From NCBI RefSeq assembly GCF_000337515.1, contig NZ_AOIQ01000003.1, forward strand, positions 1 to 46,617: 46,617 nucleotides of DNA, written 5' to 3'. Position 1 is the first letter of the stretch. Every line of letters begins with the position of its first letter. Positions 42,453 through 46,617 of this stretch are shown here, in pieces. Origin of the DNA: Halovivax asiaticus JCM 14624 (GTDB lineage: Archaea > Halobacteriota > Halobacteria > Halobacteriales > Natrialbaceae). Made by a program: the position numbers and the translations under genes. The notes beneath the pieces are model-generated. The model was not told the origin of the DNA and did not search any database. It saw nothing but the letters and a program-made list of their open reading frames with translations.

Positions 42453-43025
42453 TCAGACCGACCGGCAATCGGTACAGACGAGTTGTCCGTTTCGTTCCCA
42501 GAGCGAGTCGGCGAGGGATCCACAGACCTCACAGATACTCTGGGTCGTGTACTCGGTCCCGCCGTTCGTCTCCGCCTGGACCGCGCCCGACTCGGGCGTC
42601 GCCATCGTCCGGAGCTCGGCCTCGTCGATGGTCGTCGCACCGGTAAACGAGCCCGCCGCGGTGATGACGTCTCGCTGGGTCAACACGCCGACGATCCCGT
42701 CGCCGTCCTCGACGACCAGATTTCTGATCTCGTCACGCGCCATGACGTCCGCGGCGTCGGTGAGCGAGTGATCCGGCGGGATCGAGATCACCGGTGACGA
42801 CATCACGGATCCGACGGTCACGGACGACGGATCGGCTCCGTCTTCGACGACGCCCAGGACGTCCCACTCTGTCATGATTCCGATCGCACTCGATCCGCGG
42901 ACCACGAGCACCGAACCCGCTCGCTCGGCTCGCATGAGTTCGACGGCACCGCGCACGCTATCGGACTCACTGACACCCACGTAGGACGTCGTCAGAACGT
43001 CTTTGACCGACACCTCCGGTTCCAT
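42453..43025 (-). CDS. CBS-domain pair protein with C-terminal zinc ribbon
   Basis: Encodes 190 residues. Two CBS motifs occupy about 5-130 (TSYVGVSESDSVRGAVELMRAERAGSVLVV; SSPVISIPPDHSLTDAADVMARDEIRNLVVEDGDGIVGVLTQRDV). The last 30 residues form a C-x2-C ... C-x2-C ribbon (ICEVCGSLADSLW ... LVCTDCRSV). CBS pairs sense adenosine nucleotides. A sensor role is likely but the partner is unknown. The ATG at 43025 has a TATA-like element at the leaderless distance. Confidence 0.9.
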   Translation of the reverse strand: MEPEVSVKDVLTTSYVGVSESDSVRGAVELMRAERAGSVLVVRGSSAIGIMTEWDVLGVVEDGADPSSVTVGSVMSSPVISIPPDHSLTDAADVMARDEIRNLVVEDGDGIVGVLTQRDVITAAGSFTGATTIDEAELRTMATPESGAVQAETNGGTEYTTQSICEVCGSLADSLWERNGQLVCTDCRSV

Positions 43026-43244
43026 GTGATGGCCTAACACGCAGTCCCCCTAAAACCTAGCCCCGTTACGCTTATTCCGCCGTGTTGTCTACTTTTCTGA
43101 GCCACAATCCGGCCGTTTCGTGCGAGAAAACCGGTGTTCAATGACGGAAATCAGTGTGGCGGTCTCTCGATGGTGGCAGTCCTGATTCGGCACCCGAATA
43201 CCGCCGTCGACATCTCAGTTCATCGAACCGAAGTGGATCCGTCC
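43026..43244. other. Intergenic spacer between CBS gene and GTP cyclohydrolase gene
   Basis: This 219-bp gap between two leftward genes has a TATA-like element for the CBS gene (about 43050-43058, minus strand GGTTTTAGGG). The rest shows no gene, RNA or repeat that I can defend. Confidence 0.35.
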
Positions 43245-44009
43245 CTATTTCCACGCGAGATCGAGGATCGATCCAGTTGCCCGGCAGTGTTCGAGCGCGT
43301 GTTTCGCGTCCATTCCGGCGACGTGTGCGGTTTTCCCTCGGCCGACACCGACGCGTAATTCGACGCCGACTGCCGACTCGACGTGATCGATCGCATCCTC
43401 GTAGGCCGCCCGATCGAGCGTTGGGCAGACGGCGATGATGTTGTCGCCGCCGACGAAGAACGAGAGGCTGTCGTGGGCCGAGCGCATGTATCGCATCAGT
43501 TCGGCGTACCCCTGCTCGATTTCGATGAAGCTGTCGAAGGCGTTGAGTTCGTCCGTGTACTCGCCGGTGGCGTCGACGACGTCGAAGTGGGCGATCTGGA
43601 CGTCCGATTCGGTTCGATGGGCGTCGTCGACGATCCGCCCGTCGAGCACGTTTCGGCGGTCTGCGTCCTGGGCACTGCCGGCGTCCTGAATGAGTGCTGT
43701 CGCGTCGGAGAGCGCCTGAATCGGCGTCTGCCCGGTTGCGATACCGAGGCTGACGGTCACCGGGTACCGGTTGTTTATCGACTCCTGAAGCAACCGGTGG
43801 TCGTCGATGTCGAGTCCGTTCGTCACGCCGACCATGTTGTCGAAGCGGGTGAAGAACACGTAGCCGTCTCGGGCGCCGACGAACTGCGAGACGTCGGCAT
43901 AGAGGCGGGACTGTAAGGTCTGGAGATCCGCTTCGCGGCGCGGTTCGGGCGTGACCGTCCACGGCCCGTAGTTGTCGATCTGAAGGAGTGTCACCTGCGT
44001 GTTCGTCAC
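43245..44009 (-). CDS. gch3: GTP cyclohydrolase III (archaeal)
   Basis: Encodes 254 residues. It opens the imidazole ring of GTP to give a formylamino-pyrimidine, the first step of archaeal riboflavin/F420 synthesis (ArfA). Two repeats of a cyclase-like fold contain VTVSLGIATGQTPIQAL and, in the second half, SLSFFVGGDNIIAVCP, reminiscent of GGDEF. The start is a GTG at 44009. It has no recognised neighbour from the pathway, but arfC lies in the same contig. Confidence 0.93.
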   Translation of the reverse strand: MTNTQVTLLQIDNYGPWTVTPEPRREADLQTLQSRLYADVSQFVGARDGYVFFTRFDNMVGVTNGLDIDDHRLLQESINNRYPVTVSLGIATGQTPIQALSDATALIQDAGSAQDADRRNVLDGRIVDDAHRTESDVQIAHFDVVDATGEYTDELNAFDSFIEIEQGYAELMRYMRSAHDSLSFFVGGDNIIAVCPTLDRAAYEDAIDHVESAVGVELRVGVGRGKTAHVAGMDAKHALEHCRATGSILDLAWK

Positions 44010-44136
44010 GATACCTGAACGAAATCACCACCATCGGATAAGTGATACGCAATCCAGATCTGATATGGGGTGGGATCTGAGAGTGGGTACTGTCCGAGCT
44101 GGGATGGGCGACGACGGTGTAGACGCCGCGGGAAAA

Positions 44137-44190
44137 TGGGGTCGCCGCGATTTACGGGGGGAGTGGGGTCGCCGCGAGATTACGCGGGGT
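44137..44190. repeat. Imperfect 27-bp tandem duplication at a gene end
   Basis: Two units of 27 bp: TGGGGTCGCCGCGA begins each, at 44137 and 44164; the following half is similar but not identical. The second unit contains the stop codon of the DUF5785 gene (44180-44182), so the duplicated copy lies just beyond the gene end. Confidence 0.6.
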
Positions 44191-44500
44191 TGTGTTCCGG
44201 GTTCGCTCCCTTCGGGTGGTACTCCCAGAAGTCACCGGAACGCATCGCGTCGCCGACGGCTTTGTGCATGTCGACGATCGTCTCGAACTCGTCGGGTTCG
44301 ACGTGCTCGAAAATGTCGGCGAGTGCGACGACACGACGGTGGTTGATACGGATCGGTTCGTCACCGTGTTCGGCAACGAACTCGTCTCGGTCAAGCGGGA
44401 AGTCTTCGTCTTCGTCGACTTTCTTGGCGATGACGGCCATATCGTACTTGCGACCGCCCTCGCTTCCGTCCTCGCCGTCGGGGTCGTGCGGCCAGTCCAT
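44180..44500 (-). CDS. DUF5785 family protein
   Basis: Encodes 106 residues beginning MDWPHDPDGEDGSEGGRKYD, the usual start of the haloarchaeal DUF5785 family. A longer GTG start at 44539 would add 13 residues. Other features are the acidic VDEDEDFPLDRDEF, and DIFEHVEPDEFETIVDMHKAVGDAMRSGDFWEYHP. No catalytic motif or membrane segment. The function is unknown to me. Confidence 0.8.
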   Translation of the reverse strand: MDWPHDPDGEDGSEGGRKYDMAVIAKKVDEDEDFPLDRDEFVAEHGDEPIRINHRRVVALADIFEHVEPDEFETIVDMHKAVGDAMRSGDFWEYHPKGANPEHNPA

Positions 44501-44611
44501 ACCGGTGCTCTCGTCGGTGGGTGCAAAAACGTTACTCACGCCACATCTATCAGTTGGGATACACTCTGGTGCGGTGCTAGCGGCCGCACAGTCGAATTCT
44601 TCGTCAGAGAG

Positions 44612-45787
44612 TCACTCGTCGATGGCCTGTTCCTGTGCGGCGAGTTCGGCCAGGATCTCTTCTCGGTGTTCGTCGAGGATCGGGGCGCGTCCCCGGGGTA
44701 CGGGATTCGTCTCGCTCATCTTGATCGCGCTGCCGGCGATGCGAACGGACTCGTCTGCACCGGGTTGTTCGACCTCGTAGAGCATGTCTCGGTCGTGGAC
44801 GTGGTCGTCAGCGAAGATGGCTTCGGTGTCCTGGACGGGAGCGACTGGAACGTCACCCTCGAGCCGGTCGATGACGTCGGCCGTCTCGTGCTCGCGCATC
44901 CAGGCGGCGATCTCGTCGTAGAGAGTCTCACGGTGTTCCAGGCGAGCTGCTGGAGTCGCATACTCCTCGGCGAGGCCAGGCTTGTCGATGGCCGCACAGA
45001 ACGCTCGCCAGTGGTTGGTGCCGAACGCGGAGACCACGACGTAGCCGTCCGCGACCTCGTAGGCATTGTACGGGAAGAGTGTCGGATGGGCGTTGCCACA
45101 GCGAGTCGGCGCCTCACCCTCGTAGGACTGGAGGTAGATCGCCCGCTCGGTCATACTGAGCATCGAGTCGTACATCGCCGTATCGACGTACTGGCCCTCA
45201 CCGGTCCGGTCGCGGTGGTGGAGCGCGCCGAGGATGCCGATGCAGTTGAGCGTCGCCGTGAACAGGTCCCCGATGCCGGGCCCGACCTTCATCGGTGGCC
45301 CGTTCGCCTCGCCCGTGATCTCCATCACACCGCCGAGTGCCTGCGCGATGATGTCGAACGCTGGCTGTCCTTGCCGATCGGTCTCGCCCGTCCGTGGATC
45401 GCCGAAGCCGCGAATCGACGCGTAGATCAGTTCGGGATTGCGTTCGGCGAGGCGTTCGTACGACAGATCGAACGACTCCATCGTGCCCGCGCGATAGTTC
45501 TCGACGACGACGTCGGCCGATTCGACGAGGTCCAGGAACGTGTCGCGGTCGTCCCCGGCGAGGTCGAGTTCGATACTTCGCTTTCCACGATTGACGCTCT
45601 GGAAGTAGCCACCGTACGGTTCGGCGTCCGGATCGTCGACGTACGGCGGATTGGATCGGATGAGATCGCCGCCCGGCCGTTCGATCTTGACGACGTCCGC
45701 ACCCATATCGGCGAGTAACATCGTACAGTACGGCCCCGCAAGCACCTGCGTCAGGTCCAACACGCGCACGTCCGAGAGTGCTCCCAT
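44612..45787 (-). CDS. mct: CaiB/BaiF (class III) CoA-transferase, probable succinyl-CoA:mesaconate CoA-transferase
   Basis: Encodes 391 residues. Class III CoA-transferase motifs are LAGPYCTMLLADMGADVVKIERPGGD, SVNRGKRSIELDL and GIGDLFTATLNCIGILGAL with the catalytic Asp at residue 174. These enzymes move CoA via an Asp-CoA intermediate. The divergent neighbours are the two methylaspartate mutase subunits, so the mesaconate CoA-transferase of the haloarchaeal methylaspartate cycle is the likely role. The substrate is inferred from position only. The ATG at 45787 has a TATA-like GTTAACC about 28 nt upstream. Confidence 0.85.
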   Translation of the reverse strand: MGALSDVRVLDLTQVLAGPYCTMLLADMGADVVKIERPGGDLIRSNPPYVDDPDAEPYGGYFQSVNRGKRSIELDLAGDDRDTFLDLVESADVVVENYRAGTMESFDLSYERLAERNPELIYASIRGFGDPRTGETDRQGQPAFDIIAQALGGVMEITGEANGPPMKVGPGIGDLFTATLNCIGILGALHHRDRTGEGQYVDTAMYDSMLSMTERAIYLQSYEGEAPTRCGNAHPTLFPYNAYEVADGYVVVSAFGTNHWRAFCAAIDKPGLAEEYATPAARLEHRETLYDEIAAWMREHETADVIDRLEGDVPVAPVQDTEAIFADDHVHDRDMLYEVEQPGADESVRIAGSAIKMSETNPVPRGRAPILDEHREEILAELAAQEQAIDE

Positions 45788-45950
45788 GCCCCGCCGTAAC
45801 TCGAAGACCGGGTTAACGTTTTCTACCGGATCCCGGCTGTGCCACTCTCAGCTCGAACCCATGTCACAGGAACCCATACAAAGGCGTATAAGGACTATTA
45901 TCATGATAAATCATTACCTTTAAGCCCCAATCTATCATGGTTCTGCATCC
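45788..45950. promoter_or_regulatory. Divergent promoter region mct / mamA with 12-bp palindrome
   Basis: The 163-bp spacer is unusually AT-rich at 45880-45935. A TATA-like ACCTTTAAGC sits about 30 nt before the mamA start, and GTTAACG lies 25-30 nt before the mct start. A perfect palindrome TTATCATGATAA (45898-45909) lies between them, a plausible repressor or activator site controlling both genes. Confidence 0.5.
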
Positions 45951-46388
45951 ATGCCGACAACAGTCGTCCTCGGGGTGATCGGCTCCGACGCGCACGTGGT
46001 TGGCGTCACGATACTCGAACGAGCGCTCGACGCAGCTGGGTTCGAGGTGGTCAACCTCGGCGTCCAGACCGAGCAGGCGGAGTTCGTGGCGGCCGCGACC
46101 GACCACGACGCGGACGCGATCCTCGTCTCGTCGCTGTACGGACACGCCCAGCAGGACTGCACCGGCTTCCACGACCGCCTCGAGACGGCGGGTGTCGACG
46201 CGGTTACCTACATCGGTGGCAACCTCGCCGTCGGCCAGGACGACTTCGCTCAGACGCGTGCGACATTCGAGTCGCTCGGGTTCGATCGCGTCTTCGATCC
46301 GGAGACGGATCCGACGGAGGCGATCAACGCCCTTCGGCGCGACCTGAACCTCACGACTGAACCCGATCGCCTCCGGGTGACCTCCTGA
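45951..46388 (+). CDS. mamA: Methylaspartate mutase S (B12-binding) subunit
   Basis: Encodes 145 residues, the length of the small glutamate mutase subunit (GlmS). The cobalamin-binding signature is GSDAHVVGVTIL (Asp13-x-His15-x2-Gly18), followed by SSLYGHAQQD and YIGGNLAVG. With the E subunit it converts glutamate to 3-methylaspartate. In haloarchaea this is a step in acetate assimilation via the methylaspartate cycle. Followed by the E subunit gene after 4 bp. Confidence 0.95.
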   Translation: MPTTVVLGVIGSDAHVVGVTILERALDAAGFEVVNLGVQTEQAEFVAAATDHDADAILVSSLYGHAQQDCTGFHDRLETAGVDAVTYIGGNLAVGQDDFAQTRATFESLGFDRVFDPETDPTEAINALRRDLNLTTEPDRLRVTS

Positions 46389-46392
46389 CCAG

Positions 46393-46586
46393 ATGGTTCG
46401 CGACGAACAACTTTCGTCGGACGAACTCGCTACGATAGACGAGTCGATTCGTGCCGAGTGGCCGACGGGCGAGGCAGCTACCGTCGACGACGCCATCGCG
46501 TTCCACGAGGGGCTTCCTGCCTCGAAGGAGTTCGCGACCGTCCTCGAGTCCGCCACCGAGCCGCTGTTGCAACCACGGGCCGGGGT
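46393..46586 (+). CDS. mamB: Methylaspartate mutase E subunit, 3'-truncated by adapter
   Basis: Only the first 64 residues are present. AIAFHEGLPASKEFATVLES and PLLQPRAGV match the N-terminus of the large glutamate mutase subunit (GlmE), whose full length is about 480 residues. The gene runs into the right-hand adapter at 46587. The S-subunit gene lies just upstream, as expected for this enzyme. Confidence 0.9.
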
Positions 46587-46617
46587 CTGTCTCTTATACA
46601 CATCTCTGAGCGGGCTG
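46587..46617. other. Sequencing-library transposon adapter (artefact)
   Basis: 46587-46605 is the reverse complement of the Tn5 mosaic end, and 46606-46617 continues into the B-type primer of early Nextera kits. It truncates mamB. Orientation is opposite to the left adapter, as expected for the two ends of one tagmented molecule or fragment. Confidence 0.97.

Noticed and set aside
44192-45718. Plus-strand open frame of 508 codons over mct
   Set aside because: Antisense to the CoA-transferase, which has full family motifs, and it lacks any start region of its own.
1-46617. CRISPR array or insertion sequence
   Set aside because: No regularly spaced repeats of 25-40 bp, no cas genes and no transposase or terminal inverted repeats were seen.

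Overview
The window is a complete 46.6 kb contig rather than a slice of a longer one. Both ends carry sequencing-library transposon adapters (1-33 and 46587-46617), and the gene at each end is cut by them. Everything between is haloarchaeal (class Halobacteria). The DNA is GC-rich, the proteins are strongly acidic, many genes overlap by 4 bp (ATGA), and several starts look leaderless, with a TATA-like box about 28 nt upstream. The families are typical of the group: RPA-RPAP-RPE, GHMP-type shikimate kinase, GTP cyclohydrolase III, HalOD1, DUF5785/5796/7128/7504-type proteins and methylaspartate mutase. The genus cannot be read from the sequence by eye.

Layout: (a) 34-992, partial dihydroorotate dehydrogenase. 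(b) 1310-9715, a nine-gene Mrp/Mnh-type cation/proton antiporter operon (E-F-G-DUF4040-B-C-D-D-D) with three large proton-channel subunits. (c) 10082-12423, a GT2 glycosyltransferase overlapping a DUF354 protein. (d) 12402-15125, a tyrosine recombinase that has lost most catalytic residues, and a MATE exporter. (e) 15369-16225, a two-gene toxin-antitoxin module (PemK/MazF type) between two direct copies of the 3' end of the chorismate mutase gene. (f) 16189-17387, chorismate mutase and shikimate kinase. (g) 17501-20528, DUF5796, a tiny zinc-finger gene and a CDC48-type AAA ATPase. (h) 20604-28218, a minus-strand run rpa-rpap-rpe-lhr, then a phosphatidylserine decarboxylase-family gene; the first four look like a DNA-repair operon. 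(i) 28446-35426, plus-strand metabolic genes: arfC, HD hydrolase, AzlCD, cyclase-family hydrolase, MsrA, MBL hydrolase, thiolase-DUF35. (j) 35466-40379, haloarchaea-specific genes of unknown role with long acidic disordered regions, an HhH-exonuclease and a HalOD1 protein. (k) 40591-44500, tRNA-Thr(UGU), GNAT, phosphoglycerate kinase, CBS-zinc ribbon protein, GTP cyclohydrolase III, DUF5785. (l) 44612-46586, a CaiB/BaiF CoA-transferase divergent from methylaspartate mutase S and E subunits, consistent with the haloarchaeal methylaspartate (acetate assimilation) cycle.

How the genes work together: the Mrp operon should drive Na+ extrusion. The rpa-to-lhr run joins ssDNA binding, a nuclease-like phosphoesterase and a helicase. 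ArfC and GTP cyclohydrolase III belong to the same archaeal riboflavin/F420 branch. The right end carries anaplerotic acetate assimilation. The most unusual items are the toxin-antitoxin module between duplicated chorismate mutase gene ends, the catalytically degenerate integrase, the Cys-to-Ser thiolase paired with a cysteine-free DUF35 partner, and acidic insertions of about 55-110 residues inside several membrane proteins.
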